DNA from: Paenibacillus sp. J45TS6
GTDB taxonomy: Bacteria > Bacillota > Bacilli > Paenibacillales > Paenibacillaceae
Reading direction: 5' to 3'
DNA length: 64,000 bases
NCBI RefSeq assembly: GCF_018403285.1
Contig: NZ_BOSJ01000008.1
Coordinates: 1-64,000, forward strand
Numbering within the stretch: the stretch's first letter is position 1; each line of letters opens with the position of its first letter. A program made the position numbers and the translations under genes. Positions 1 through 9,562 of this stretch are shown here, one piece after another. The notes under the pieces were generated by a model that was given only the letters and a program-made list of their open reading frames with translations, had not been told where the DNA came from and did not search any database.

Positions 1-15
1 ACTTTTATTATACAA

Positions 16-63
16 AAAATCAGGATGCCTTTCCTCAATATTGAGGAAAGGCATCCTGATTTT
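16..63. terminator. Very long perfect palindrome, bidirectional terminator-like
   Basis: A 48-base perfect inverted repeat (24 bp per arm, centred between 39 and 40) whose outer arms are AAAA and TTTT. It can fold as an intrinsic terminator on either strand. It probably ends a gene lying to the left of the window, since the next gene here starts 3' of its own terminator. Confidence 0.7.
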
Positions 64-187
64 AGATATTGGACTTTTTCAGTGGCCTCGCAGCATACCG
101 AAGTCATCTCATTGCCGCTTAAACAGCAGCGCATCCTTTTTTTAAAACTGTCTACTTAATAGGGTTCAGTTCATGCACAAAACAGGT

Positions 188-231
188 AAAACCCTTCTTT
201 ATCCTTATTCGGATAGAAAAGAAGGGTTTTT
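188..231 (-). terminator. Terminator of the TrmB-like gene
   Basis: Hairpin with arms AAAACCCTTCTTT and AAAGAAGGGTTTT-like sequence, with an ATCC/GGAT extension around a short loop, directly after the stop codon of the minus-strand regulator gene. The minus-strand transcript ends in a U run. Confidence 0.75.
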
Positions 232-237
232 TAGACG

Positions 238-1023
238 TTACCTATACTTATTCCAAATCTGTTCATAATGAGGACCATATCTACTTTGAATCTCCGGACC
301 TAAATCTTGTTCCAATTCATACATAATGAGTTCCTGGGCAAAATATCCGAGAAGAAGCCGAACCATAACGGGATGTTCCGTTACAAGTCCTATAGTATCC
401 GTTTCATTGCCGCGGCTGCCAAGCAGGCTCCACTTCCGGTCGATAACAAATGAAAAGGTTCGACCTTCAAATAGAGACGGAGTCTCTTGATCTGTAAATG
501 GATGCCATCCAAAGAAGGGATTGTTAACTGCATTCCCTGCATCACAAGACCATAGCAGCCTAACCCCTCGCTCTTCAGCATCCTTCAGCACATCGTGAAA
601 TAAGGAAGCTTCCTCCGAACACAGATCAATAATAATTTCATATTCGGCCCTGGCCATTTCCTTGGCAAGTATCTCCATGATCTGGCGGTCTCCTTGGAGC
701 GTAATAAACCCAGGGGAGCCAGTCTTCTGTTTTGGCATTGCCTGCACAACATACCCAAGCGATTCTTGTACATGATTTGAAATGATATGTGCGAACTCCT
801 CTGCAGGCAGCATGGTATACTTCGCAGGTTCACTGTCACTGCAACAGAGAATTCCGCGCGCATGCAGCCGCTGCAGCACTGCGTATACACTAGAGCGAGA
901 TGCCCCAAGCCGTTTGGACACTTCGTATCCGGAAGAAGCTCCTTCCTTTGACAAGTGCACCATGATTTTTGATTCCATCTCTGTAAATCCAAGACTTCTT
1001 AGATGCTGCAGCAACTGGTCCAT
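238..1023 (-). CDS. TrmB-family transcriptional regulator
   Basis: A 261-residue protein with an N-terminal winged helix (about residues 5-80, containing GYEVSKRLGASRSSVYAVLQRL) and a C-terminal half resembling the phospholipase-D-like effector domain of TrmB regulators (for example IIIDLCSEE and RTFSFVIDRKWSLLGSRG). TrmB proteins are known from archaeal sugar regulation, and bacterial members are scattered; the ligand here is unknown. An in-frame ATG lies 18 bases upstream, but GGGAGGAC sits between the two ATGs with good spacing to the inner one, so the inner start is preferred. It lies alone between its terminator and a zinc-ribbon gene on the same strand; nothing shows which genes it controls. 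Confidence 0.75.
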   Translation of the reverse strand: MDQLLQHLRSLGFTEMESKIMVHLSKEGASSGYEVSKRLGASRSSVYAVLQRLHARGILCCSDSEPAKYTMLPAEEFAHIISNHVQESLGYVVQAMPKQKTGSPGFITLQGDRQIMEILAKEMARAEYEIIIDLCSEEASLFHDVLKDAEERGVRLLWSCDAGNAVNNPFFGWHPFTDQETPSLFEGRTFSFVIDRKWSLLGSRGNETDTIGLVTEHPVMVRLLLGYFAQELIMYELEQDLGPEIQSRYGPHYEQIWNKYR

Positions 1024-1088
1024 ATTCCTTTGTCCTCCCATGCTGTTCAGGAACGTTGATGCTTATGTTTATAGGGTCACCCCGCAGA

Positions 1089-1835
1089 TTAGATCTGTTC
1101 TGCTCCGCAATGCGGACACCATTTAGATCCTTTTGGCAGCTCCGCTGCACAAATCTGACACTTTACGGTTTCTCGCGGAAGTTCCGTTTCTACCTTTTCT
1201 TGGTGCTGATTGTTTTCTTTCCAGTACCTTATACGCTCATCCAGCTCCTGCTGCCTCTCGCTTTCGCGTTGCATCTCTTCCAAGCGTCTGCGTTCCCACT
1301 CTGCGTCAAACTCTTCTTTTTCTTCCGGCAGGAAGTCTCCTAGATCGTAATTTTCACTAGGAATCTCTTCCTCAGACAAAAGCAGATCCGGGAAAAGTTC
1401 TTCCTCTTCTATCTCTTCTTCAGCAACGGTAGCTGCTGCTTCCGGTTTAGCTTGTGCATGCGCTGCCGGAGCTGACTTCTCGTTTCCTGTTAAAGCACGG
1501 CCGCATTTTGGACAGAAATTAGCATCCAGATCCGATACATGACCACAGACGCAAACCCGCTCGTTTTTGAGCAGCGCAATCTTCTCGCGCAATTCATCAA
1601 TCTCATCCTGAAGCGTGTCGCAATCTGCCGAAAGTTCCATCATTCTTTCTTCTGCTAAAGACATATCTTGTGCACGATACCCTTCGTAGAAGATGCGGCC
1701 CATTTCTGTATAGTTCACGGACATGTCGTGCTTGATGTTCGCAATTTGCGAATTGATTTTGTTAATCTCTACAGCATGCTGCGCCTTTTCAGTCGCACGC
1801 CCTGCCCCGTCTTTAATTCGTTGTAAAAAGTTCAT
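1089..1835 (-). CDS. Coiled-coil protein with two zinc ribbons
   Basis: A 248-residue cytoplasmic protein without signal peptide or membrane segment. Residues 1-95 are predicted helical/coiled coil (MNFLQRIKDGAGRATEKAQ, then charged heptad-like stretches). A first zinc ribbon follows at about 95-115 (CVCG...CPKCG), then an acidic and Glu/Arg-rich region, then a second ribbon at the very C terminus (CQIC...CPHCG). Double zinc ribbons of this kind occur in many uncharacterised Bacillales proteins and probably mediate protein or nucleic-acid contacts. I do not recognise a specific function. The gene is divergent from the helicase at 2155. Confidence 0.7.
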   Translation of the reverse strand: MNFLQRIKDGAGRATEKAQHAVEINKINSQIANIKHDMSVNYTEMGRIFYEGYRAQDMSLAEERMMELSADCDTLQDEIDELREKIALLKNERVCVCGHVSDLDANFCPKCGRALTGNEKSAPAAHAQAKPEAAATVAEEEIEEEELFPDLLLSEEEIPSENYDLGDFLPEEKEEFDAEWERRRLEEMQRESERQQELDERIRYWKENNQHQEKVETELPRETVKCQICAAELPKGSKWCPHCGAEQI

Positions 1836-2154
1836 GCGTTTAATTCCTCCTCATTCCATGTAACAAGTTGCACTTTGCAAACATTGCAGCTTATAGCTTT
1901 CAGTACCTTATTACAGCAATAACACCCTATGCTAAACTTTATCGTCAAATTATACCGTATACTTCGCTTGAATTGATAGTTTCGGTATAATAGAGAACAG
2001 TCTGTTACATGCAGACAAGTAACCAGCTTATATGTAATCACCCTAAAGTTTATCAATCATCAGATGTTTTTATGACTCTATCATACCAAATTTACAACCC
2101 TCTTGTGAAAAGGGCAATGTTTTACTTTGATTTTAGATGAGGTGTACACCATTT

Positions 2155-4509
2155 ATGTATAGCACAAATCCTATATTTTATCCTCGCCCTTTAGGGGTCC
2201 CATCGAGTGCCCGAATGCCTAAGGCGAAAGAAGCGCCCGAACAAACAAGCCTGGAGCTCGTTCGTGATACGGACCCGGATGCCGAATACTTCCGATCTTT
2301 GGAGGAGGCCGGTATTCTGCTGAACGGTCCACAGATTAAAGCTGTAAGGCATGGTGACGGTCCTATTTTAACTTTGGCAGGAGCTGGTTGTGGGAAAACG
2401 ACGGTTCTTGCTGCAAGAGCCGGATACCTCATTCAAGTTCGAAATGTACCTGCCGGCAGTATTCTGCTCGTCACTTTTACTAGTAAAGCCGCTGCAGAGA
2501 TGAAATCTCGTATTTCGACACTCCCTGGTATTCGTTCTGCTGCTGCACGAGCGGTACAAGCGAGAACCTTCCACTCCTTTGCCTTGATGCTGCTGCGTCA
2601 CTACGGGGTAACGGAAGATATTTTTGGTGACATGAGAGCACAGCATACCGTCATTAAAATGATTCAGCGTAAACATGGATTAAGCGATGCATTTCAGCCG
2701 GAAAGCCTGCTCTCCTCCCTCTCTTCCTGGAAGATGGAAGGAAAACGGACCGAAGATCTTCCGGAGACGTCACAAGAAGAAAGAGACGTTAAACAGATTC
2801 TTACCGGGTATGAAGCATGGAAGAAAGAACGTCACAAGATGGACTTTGATGATATTTTGCTGCGGGCTGCGGAACTGTTAAATGATCCTGCCATTCTGCG
2901 TCCGCTTCAGAAACGATTCCAATATATTATGGTGGATGAATTTCAAGATACCAACAGTCTTCAGTACGAGATTGTACGTAAACTTGCAGCTTCCCACCGG
3001 AACCTGATGGTAGTCGGTGATGACGACCAGACAATATACACCTTTAATGGAGCAAGACAAGAAGCGATCCTTGATTTTGATAAAGTCTATCCTCGGGCAT
3101 CCATCGTTACGCTGGATATTAATTACCGTTCTGATGCTCGCATTCTTGGTCTTGGTACAGAGATTGTACGTTATAACAAGAAACGCCGGTATAAAAAACT
3201 GGTCTCTGCCGGGAAATCTGGATATCAACCATTGTTTGCTACTCCTTCTGGAGTGGAAGAAGAGGCAGCAATGGTCGTCAGCCATATTCAGGAGATTATA
3301 GAAGAAGGACAGCTTTCGTACCAAGATATTGCGATCCTGCACCGGACAGCAAGCAGCAGCCGTGCTATTTTTGAACAACTTGTTCTAAAAGAAATCCCTT
3401 TTGTACAATATGGGGCTACTCCTGTCTTCTATGATCAGACGTTAGTGAAGCCGCTGATGGATCACCTAAGGTTATCTCTTCACCCGCGTAATTTTGATGC
3501 GATTCCAAGTACACTCGGACCTTTATATATCTCACGTGAAGCAGGTCTCGAATACTTGGCAGGACAAGAGAAGCTGCAACCTAAAAAATATCCGCTCATT
3601 CATTTTTCGAGATGGGATCGCCTGAAACCTTTTCAGCAAGAACAGGTTAAAGAACGAATTAAACTGATTAAGCAGCTGCAGACGATGACTCCGCTTGCGG
3701 CGATTCAGGAAATGCGCAGACAGTTCTACGATTCGTATTTGGAGAGCGGCGATCCAAGTATCTACACGCACTATAAAGAAACGATTATGGAAACACTGGA
3801 TGAGCTTGAGGCATCTGTAAAACGGTTTGAGACCGTGGAGAGTTTTATCACTTTTGCAGACGAACTATCGAGAAGACATAAAGAGATGGAAGCTCTTCAA
3901 GCAGCCAATGAGGATGCAGTACAGCTGATGACGATTCACCGGGCCAAAGGGCTTGAATTCCCTTGTGTATACTGGATTGGTGCAAGTGAAGGGATTCTGC
4001 CGCATAGTTCCGCTCTGACCAAAGAAGTGCCCGAAGACCGAAAAGCGGCATTGACGGGCGCAGCTGCCAAAGAAGTGGACGAAGCTCTGCTTGAAGAGGA
4101 ACGCAGACTTGCTTATGTTGCTGTCACGCGTGCGAAGCAGCGATTGTTCATTACCTCTCCTGCTAGTCAGCATGGTAAGCCGGCTCCTGTCTCCAGATTT
4201 CTGCTGGAAGCCTTCGGTGTTAAAGATACAGGCCACAAGAAACAGAGTGCCAAAGAACGTTTAAATACGGATAAAGACCGCTTCCACTCGAAAAGCAAGG
4301 TACACAGCTCTTCTTCCTCCCTTATGAAAGGAAGCTCGCAGCGGATGGAAACCGTTCCGGTATGGTCATGTACATCAGATACCTGTCCTGCCTGGATTCG
4401 TCAGCACTCCGGCAAGCCGAAGGAGGAAGCACCCCCTTGCCCGCTCTGTAAATCAAAAATGAAAAAAACGATGCGGGAAGTACCTGCTTTACCGAGACAT
4501 CTTAAGTAA
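2155..4509 (+). CDS. UvrD/PcrA-like superfamily 1 DNA helicase with C-terminal zinc ribbon (YjcD-like)
   Basis: A 784-residue 3'-5' type SF1A helicase. Visible motifs in order: Q-motif region LNGPQIKAVRH, Walker A GAGCGKTT (about residue 80), Ia TFTSKAAAEM, Walker B MVDEFQDTN, motif III VVGDDDQTIYTFNGA, motif IV INYRSD, motif V TIHRAKGLEFP, and motif VI VAVTRAKQRLF. After the motor there is a basic linker and a C-terminal Cys cluster (CTSDTC...CPLC) resembling a zinc ribbon, an arrangement I associate with Bacillus YjcD-type helicases. An in-frame ATG at 2137 lies inside the GATGAGGTG ribosome binding site of the ATG at 2155, so 2155 is chosen. Expected role: DNA repair or removal of proteins and structures from DNA. 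A monocistronic gene by position. Confidence 0.85.
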   Translation: MYSTNPIFYPRPLGVPSSARMPKAKEAPEQTSLELVRDTDPDAEYFRSLEEAGILLNGPQIKAVRHGDGPILTLAGAGCGKTTVLAARAGYLIQVRNVPAGSILLVTFTSKAAAEMKSRISTLPGIRSAAARAVQARTFHSFALMLLRHYGVTEDIFGDMRAQHTVIKMIQRKHGLSDAFQPESLLSSLSSWKMEGKRTEDLPETSQEERDVKQILTGYEAWKKERHKMDFDDILLRAAELLNDPAILRPLQKRFQYIMVDEFQDTNSLQYEIVRKLAASHRNLMVVGDDDQTIYTFNGARQEAILDFDKVYPRASIVTLDINYRSDARILGLGTEIVRYNKKRRYKKLVSAGKSGYQPLFATPSGVEEEAAMVVSHIQEIIEEGQLSYQDIAILHRTASSSRAIFEQLVLKEIPFVQYGATPVFYDQTLVKPLMDHLRLSLHPRNFDAIPSTLGPLYISREAGLEYLAGQEKLQPKKYPLIHFSRWDRLKPFQQEQVKERIKLIKQLQTMTPLAAIQEMRRQFYDSYLESGDPSIYTHYKETIMETLDELEASVKRFETVESFITFADELSRRHKEMEALQAANEDAVQLMTIHRAKGLEFPCVYWIGASEGILPHSSALTKEVPEDRKAALTGAAAKEVDEALLEEERRLAYVAVTRAKQRLFITSPASQHGKPAPVSRFLLEAFGVKDTGHKKQSAKERLNTDKDRFHSKSKVHSSSSSLMKGSSQRMETVPVWSCTSDTCPAWIRQHSGKPKEEAPPCPLCKSKMKKTMREVPALPRHLK

Positions 4510-4607
4510 TCTATCTATGCGGATGATTCATCCTCTGTCCTATTAGTGTATAAAACAGGTGAATTGTCTTTTATCTGGATGTATGAGATAGAAAGGGGAA
4601 AGAGCCA

Positions 4608-4964
4608 ATGGACACTTATTACGTTTCCATCACACAGCAGCTCATTCATCAAGAACCGATTGAATCGGGTGACTATGAGGTAAAGCTGACTCAAGATGAA
4701 CTTGCCCAAATGCAGGATTTGATGTCATCGATTAGCAAAGAGGACGAATATACGTTTCAGCGCACGCCGGTTCCATACAAATCTGCAGATCATGATGATG
4801 CAAATGAGCAATTTACGGACCGCATTCAAGAACTGTATCAGCTTATTTATGACACGGGAACGGAGCAAACGAAGGCAATGATTCGTCAGCAAAAGGTGCT
4901 GAATAAGCTAGATCACACGGATTACAAGGATACGGGTTATGAAGATTCCCCCCTTAATAAGTAG
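4608..4964 (+). CDS. Conserved-looking small hypothetical protein
   Basis: A 118-residue acidic, soluble protein beginning MDTYYVSITQQLIHQEP, preceded by a good ribosome binding site (AAGGGGAAAGAGCC). It is rich in Asp, Glu and Gln, with a helical centre (FTDRIQELYQLIYDT) and no membrane segment or recognisable motif. It follows the helicase gene in the same direction by about 100 bases and is closed by its own terminator. I do not recognise a function. Confidence 0.65.
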   Translation: MDTYYVSITQQLIHQEPIESGDYEVKLTQDELAQMQDLMSSISKEDEYTFQRTPVPYKSADHDDANEQFTDRIQELYQLIYDTGTEQTKAMIRQQKVLNKLDHTDYKDTGYEDSPLNK

Positions 4965-4983
4965 GGAAATAAATTAGAAGAAT

Positions 4984-5020
4984 AAAGAGGTCCGGTTCAT
5001 GATTATGAATCGGGCCTTTT
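4984..5020 (+). terminator. Terminator after the small hypothetical gene
   Basis: Imperfect hairpin (AAAGAGGTCCGGTTCAT / ATGAATCGGGCCTTTT, including G-U pairs) ending in TTTT, 19 bases after the stop codon. Confidence 0.65.
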
Positions 5021-5198
5021 CATGTTTCCGCAAAAATAACCTGCCATGAATCTCCCAGTCGGTTCTAATCCCTATTTTCTTGTAATAATTAAAAGTAACC
5101 GCTTTAAGCTGACACTTGGATTCGCATCTTCGTCGTATTCGTGATTTATCCAGTAGATGTCGTCAATAAGATTTACATCATACTGACAAGGATGTGAG

Positions 5199-7505
5199 AT
5201 GAACATGACTTCATTTTCGCGAAAATGTGGATTACTTTGTTTGGTGTTCTTCCTCGTTACGATGCTCCTCCCCTCTCTTCCCGTAAAAGCTGCCGCCCGT
5301 GTGACCTTTGATTCTCATCAGGATGAACAGAACGTTTCCCCAGGAGCCCTGGAACTTCATGGTACGTACACAGATGTATTCGACGTCGAAATTGTGGTCA
5401 ATGGTCAATTGGTAAATGACGTTCACATGGATGATCCCGATGCTGACAACAGGGGAACATGGTCTTATTCATTAGATACGTCCTCATTAGACGGCTCTAT
5501 TGAGATTGCGCTCAAATCCAAAGATATCGGAACGAGATACGGGATCTGGTCCCCTTTTATTCATCTCAACGTAGATAATCCAGCCGCGAGTGTACCCGAA
5601 GTACGTATTGTAAGCCCTGGCGAAACAGATGCTCCCCTACCTCGTGACAAAGGTGCGATTCCCATTCATATTTCTGCAGAAGGCAAAAATACGATCACTC
5701 AGGTTGAACTTCGGGTAAATGGAGGTTCTTGGGAACCTGCTACTTACAAGGAAGGAGAAGGATTTTATAAATATGCTTGGGAAGTTGCACATCTAAACAA
5801 AAAACAAAAGTATAGCCTGGAGGCAAGGGCAACAGATCAGAACGGGAACACAGGATACAGTCTCACTACCTATCTAGCGCCCAATCCACAAGCCATCGGT
5901 CAAGGTAACTCCTCCTCTAATTCTGGAGAAACCGAGCCTCTTCCCATTCAAGATCGAGCGATCTGGATCTGGGAAACGGCATCCTATCATCTGATACTGA
6001 ATCCAAATTCCTGGGATACTTTTGCTGAATTCACTTCCGATACTACTACTTTTAGTGACCGTCCCATCACCACACTCTATCTAGGCGTTGACCGTTATAA
6101 TGGAGCTTCGATGCTAGAAGATTACCGTGAAGAAGTACAGCAGTTTGTCACTTGGGCACATGATAACGGGTATAAAGTACAGGCGCTGATTGCTGGCGGC
6201 ACAACACCACCCTACTATGGAGCTTACGAGAGATATCGCACCCAAGCGGTTCGGGAATTTGAAAAAGTACTGAACTATAATATGGCTTCTGAAGCTTCCG
6301 CTAAGTTTGATGGCATTAATCTCGATACCGAGCCGTATATCCTGCCTGATTTTAAGACGGAAAAACCGTCTGTCCAGATCCAGTATCTTGATATGCTCGC
6401 TGCACTGATGGAACGGAAACATGCTGCGGGTATCACTTTCCCAGTGGGCGCAGCCATTCCAAGATGGTATGACAGTTCAGCTGATGCCAGTGCGATTCCG
6501 TGGAAGGGATCAACAAAATGGCTGTCCGAACACATTCAGGATACAGCTGATTATATTTCTATTATGAATTACCGTGATCAGGCAGACGGAAGTGCAGGTA
6601 TTATCCAACAAGCACTTGGGGAAATTGCATACGCGGAATCCATAGGCAAGCCAAACTCCGTCATCATCGGTGTAGAAACCAAAGATATTGCCGATGGCGG
6701 AGATCCCGAAACGATCAGCTTCCATGAGGAAGGCAGAACCTTTATGGAGGATGAGCTGAATAAAGTGTATGCGGCTATGCAAGAGAGCCCGGCGTTTGGC
6801 GGAATCGCCATTCACCACTACACCTCGTTCATCGACTTCCCAAGTAAGTGGGGACCGGGAGGAATCAAGTGGTCTCCTCCATCGGATCTGGAACCGCCAA
6901 GTACAGTCAGCGGCAACCTCTCCGCGATAACTTTTGATCACGAACGGATTGATGTGCGTTATGGTATGGCATTCGACAACTCCGCAGTGAATGACTACCG
7001 GATCTATCGGAGTACAGAACCTGATTTTACAACGGGACCTCTTACTTATGCAGGAACAGCCAAAGGATTATCTTACAAAGATAAAGGACTGCTTGCAGAT
7101 ACCACTTATTATTACAAAATCACAGCGGTCGATTTGCAGGGAAATGAAGGTCCCCCTAGCGAAGCTATCTCTGCGACAACGGCCTCTACTACGCTGAAAC
7201 CGATGATTATTGATGAAATGACATTTGAATATACGGGAGGCAAGGCTATCGTAACCTTACGAGTCGTGGATCTTGAAACCGGGACACCGCTTAGTGCAGA
7301 GGTTAGCGGCCGATTCACTCAGATGGCTGGAAAATACGTTACTGCCAAGACTACATCAAACGGGGTATTCCAATCCTCTTCCGAAACGGTAAGTGCTCCT
7401 TCCGGAGAGATTGGATTCCAGCCTCGCCGGATTATGGCACCTGGGTATTATTGGGCCAGCAGTTATGACACACTTCCTTATACCACGGTAGTTTGGGAGC
7501 CATAG
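5199..7505 (+). CDS. Secreted GH18-like barrel protein with Ig-like and fibronectin III domains
   Basis: A 768-residue exported protein. Residues 1-33 are a typical signal peptide ending near VKAAA. Two Ig-like segments follow (about 35-125 and 130-225), then a linker rich in Ser/Asn, then a barrel-like domain (about 250-560), a fibronectin III domain (about 575-665) and a C-terminal beta domain. The barrel contains DGINLDTE at 371-378, which aligns with the GH18 chitinase signature DGxDxDxE with Asn in place of the first catalytic-triad Asp. It also has ISIMNYRDQ, like the GH18 beta-6 motif. A hydrolase of an extracellular polysaccharide, or a glycan-binding protein, is plausible; the substrate is unknown. 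ATG codons at 5199 and 5205 share the AAGGATG ribosome site. Monocistronic. Confidence 0.7.
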   Translation: MNMTSFSRKCGLLCLVFFLVTMLLPSLPVKAAARVTFDSHQDEQNVSPGALELHGTYTDVFDVEIVVNGQLVNDVHMDDPDADNRGTWSYSLDTSSLDGSIEIALKSKDIGTRYGIWSPFIHLNVDNPAASVPEVRIVSPGETDAPLPRDKGAIPIHISAEGKNTITQVELRVNGGSWEPATYKEGEGFYKYAWEVAHLNKKQKYSLEARATDQNGNTGYSLTTYLAPNPQAIGQGNSSSNSGETEPLPIQDRAIWIWETASYHLILNPNSWDTFAEFTSDTTTFSDRPITTLYLGVDRYNGASMLEDYREEVQQFVTWAHDNGYKVQALIAGGTTPPYYGAYERYRTQAVREFEKVLNYNMASEASAKFDGINLDTEPYILPDFKTEKPSVQIQYLDMLAALMERKHAAGITFPVGAAIPRWYDSSADASAIPWKGSTKWLSEHIQDTADYISIMNYRDQADGSAGIIQQALGEIAYAESIGKPNSVIIGVETKDIADGGDPETISFHEEGRTFMEDELNKVYAAMQESPAFGGIAIHHYTSFIDFPSKWGPGGIKWSPPSDLEPPSTVSGNLSAITFDHERIDVRYGMAFDNSAVNDYRIYRSTEPDFTTGPLTYAGTAKGLSYKDKGLLADTTYYYKITAVDLQGNEGPPSEAISATTASTTLKPMIIDEMTFEYTGGKAIVTLRVVDLETGTPLSAEVSGRFTQMAGKYVTAKTTSNGVFQSSSETVSAPSGEIGFQPRRIMAPGYYWASSYDTLPYTTVVWEP

Positions 7506-7526
7506 TGTTCTATGACGGTAAAATAA

Positions 7527-7565
7527 ATAAGGGAGCCTGGGACTATAAAGCCCGGGCTCCTTTAT
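7527..7565 (+). terminator. Terminator of the GH18-like gene
   Basis: GC-rich hairpin AAGGGAGCCTGGG / CCCGGGCTCCTTT with a 9-base loop, about 20 bases after the stop codon. Confidence 0.8.
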
Positions 7566-7707
7566 GTTCCTTTCTTTGTGGCATTCATCTATTTCTCGCA
7601 AGTTCGTTTATAAATCCTTATACCCATATTTTTATATAACAGTATATAATTTGATCGAAAAGTTGGTGTAGTTTATAATATCTACCAATTGTTAAGGAGG
7701 AAAAAAT

Positions 7708-8091
7708 ATGAATAAAAAAGTGTGGATCACAGCTTTTATCGCTTCATTTGCACTACTGTACATCATATTTGGTTTTTGGATTGCGAAAGATACTAACATT
7801 ATTCTGGATAAAGCCATGGCAGCAGATCGTAATGATCAAGAATATATGGATCCGTCTGTCTTAAATAGAATAAATCCGATTACAAGTGGTGCGACTACTG
7901 CTGACTTTTCCTATGACTCTTCCAAACACAAAGTAGGTATCGTGTTTCCGCTCCATTTCTTTTTTGTTTCTAAAGTATTTGTAACTCACGAATACGATCA
8001 GCCTGACTTCGGTTTTAAGGAACCGCTGACCATGGATTTGAAGCTTAAGAATGGGCATTGGTATGCTACTAATGTGAAAATTGAACCCTAA
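7708..8091 (+). CDS. Small single-pass membrane protein of unknown function
   Basis: A 127-residue protein with one N-terminal hydrophobic segment (about residues 5-26, ITAFIASFALLYIIFGFWIA) and an outward-facing polar domain of about 100 residues. The ribosome binding site AAGGAGGAAAAAAT is strong. The C-terminal part alternates hydrophobic and polar residues, suggesting beta strands. It is flanked by terminators on both sides and so is probably transcribed alone. No family recognised. Confidence 0.65.
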   Translation: MNKKVWITAFIASFALLYIIFGFWIAKDTNIILDKAMAADRNDQEYMDPSVLNRINPITSGATTADFSYDSSKHKVGIVFPLHFFFVSKVFVTHEYDQPDFGFKEPLTMDLKLKNGHWYATNVKIEP

Positions 8092-8112
8092 AGTTTAAGG
8101 TTTTTTCTTGGG

Positions 8113-8150
8113 GAGAAACTACCTCTATAGGATCCAGTTTCTCATTTTTT
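8113..8150 (+). terminator. Terminator of the small membrane protein gene
   Basis: Hairpin GAGAAACT / AGTTTCTC with a 15-base loop followed by a run of seven T. The remainder of the roughly 300-base gap before the next gene shows no coding sequence or motif that I recognise. Confidence 0.7.
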
Positions 8151-8408
8151 TATTTTTTGTCTAAAAATTATAATGTTGTTCCGATAAAGTCCCTCTTTCC
8201 CGCTTCCCCTCATACAAGCCGAGTTTTTCATTTAGATTGTTATCTGAATTACTGTTCATTATTTCTGAACAGGTTAATTATATACTAAGTATCCAAAGGA
8301 CCAACTTCATGTATAGGATCACTTACTCCATGCAACCTTGCTCCATATTTTCCGTCTAGAAGATGTCATCATCTTATGACAAAAACATCAGTGAAGGAGA
8401 GAAGACAC

Positions 8409-9440
8409 ATGAACAAACGAATGAAAACCGGTGTAGCTGCTGCAGCATTAACTATTGCTCTAGGAGGTAGTTCCCTCTACGCATACGCCGACGCCAGCGC
8501 TCCAGTGCCGATCTCAAGCAACCTTAAACAGGCATACACTATCACGGTGAATGGACAGGCTATCGAGGATGGTTACCAAGTATCAACCGCTGCTCAACCA
8601 ATGATTCCTGTACGTTCTCTAGCAGAAGCACTTGGAATGGAAGTAAAATGGGTACCAGACACCAAAGCAAGTGAGCTTACCAAAGGAATTCAATGGACTT
8701 CCATTATGACAGGGGAAGATGCTTATAATGTAAATAAGATGCTTGTTCGTTTAGGCCAAGCTCCTGAAATAGTAAATAACACGCAGTATGTACCTTTGAA
8801 CTTTGTCAGCGAGGTTCTGTACGGTAACGTAGCGGTAGAAGGGAGTCAAATTATAATTACTACAGATCAAGCTAATGCTTCAGAGCAAGAAGTAACAGAA
8901 GCAAGCGGAATTATCACATCCTTATCATCCGAAGAAGGCAGACAATCCGTTCATATCAATGGAAATGGCGCAAAAGGAATCGTTCTTCATGTGAGTGAAG
9001 ATACGAAGTTTGCACTTGCAAACGGAGATGCACTTGAATTTAAAGATCTCAAAGTTGGCGATCAGGTTGAAGCTGAACACGCGATGTTTGCAACGCTCAG
9101 CCTTCCTCCGCAATCTCCGGTATACAAGATCACCGTAACCGAGCAAGCAAAAGCGGATCTTGTTATCGCGGAAGGTGCGATTAGTGAAGTAACAACTTCG
9201 GATACGGGTGAACGCAGCATCCTCCTGAAAGGTCAGGGTATAGACGAAGCGCCAGCTAGCGGTATCGTATTTAACATCAGTTCAGAAACGAAAGTAGTAG
9301 ATACCAAAGGAGAAGCAATTGATCCTTCTACACTTAAGGAAAAAGACTATGTAATTGGCGTTTATAACGGCATTACGACTCGCAGCCTTCCTCCTATTGC
9401 GAACGCGATGAAACTGGTTGTAGAACAAGCAACTGAATAG
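8409..9440 (+). CDS. Secreted copper-amine-oxidase N-terminal (CuAO-N1) domain protein
   Basis: A 343-residue exported protein. The signal peptide runs to about residue 30 (hydrophobic AAAALTIALGGSSLYAYA). Residues 40-160 match the small repeat domain often annotated as copper amine oxidase N-terminal (TVNGQAIEDGYQV...MIPVRSLAEALGMEVKW...YVPLNFVSEVLYG). This domain is abundant in Paenibacillus cell-surface proteins and is not evidence of oxidase activity. Two beta-rich repeats follow (about 170-250 and 255-335), each with a V.L.V..DTK-like core and a SLPP motif, which look duplicated. An in-frame ATG at 8376 has no ribosome site; GAAGGAGAGAAG precedes 8409. Confidence 0.75.
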   Translation: MNKRMKTGVAAAALTIALGGSSLYAYADASAPVPISSNLKQAYTITVNGQAIEDGYQVSTAAQPMIPVRSLAEALGMEVKWVPDTKASELTKGIQWTSIMTGEDAYNVNKMLVRLGQAPEIVNNTQYVPLNFVSEVLYGNVAVEGSQIIITTDQANASEQEVTEASGIITSLSSEEGRQSVHINGNGAKGIVLHVSEDTKFALANGDALEFKDLKVGDQVEAEHAMFATLSLPPQSPVYKITVTEQAKADLVIAEGAISEVTTSDTGERSILLKGQGIDEAPASGIVFNISSETKVVDTKGEAIDPSTLKEKDYVIGVYNGITTRSLPPIANAMKLVVEQATE

Positions 9441-9518
9441 GGAAATCATAGAAACATTGTATTCGAACCAGACATAATAGACAGGATTTATACTTATCCT
9501 TCTTTGCGTATATTCAAA

Positions 9519-9543
9519 AAGGCAGCCTCTCAGGGGCTGCCTT
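9519..9543. terminator. Shared terminator between convergent genes
   Basis: AAGGCAGCC / GGCTGCCTT hairpin with T-rich flanks on both sides, between the plus-strand CuAO-N gene and the minus-strand peptidase gene. Confidence 0.75.
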
Positions 9544-9562
9544 CTTCTATCTCTTATTCAAC

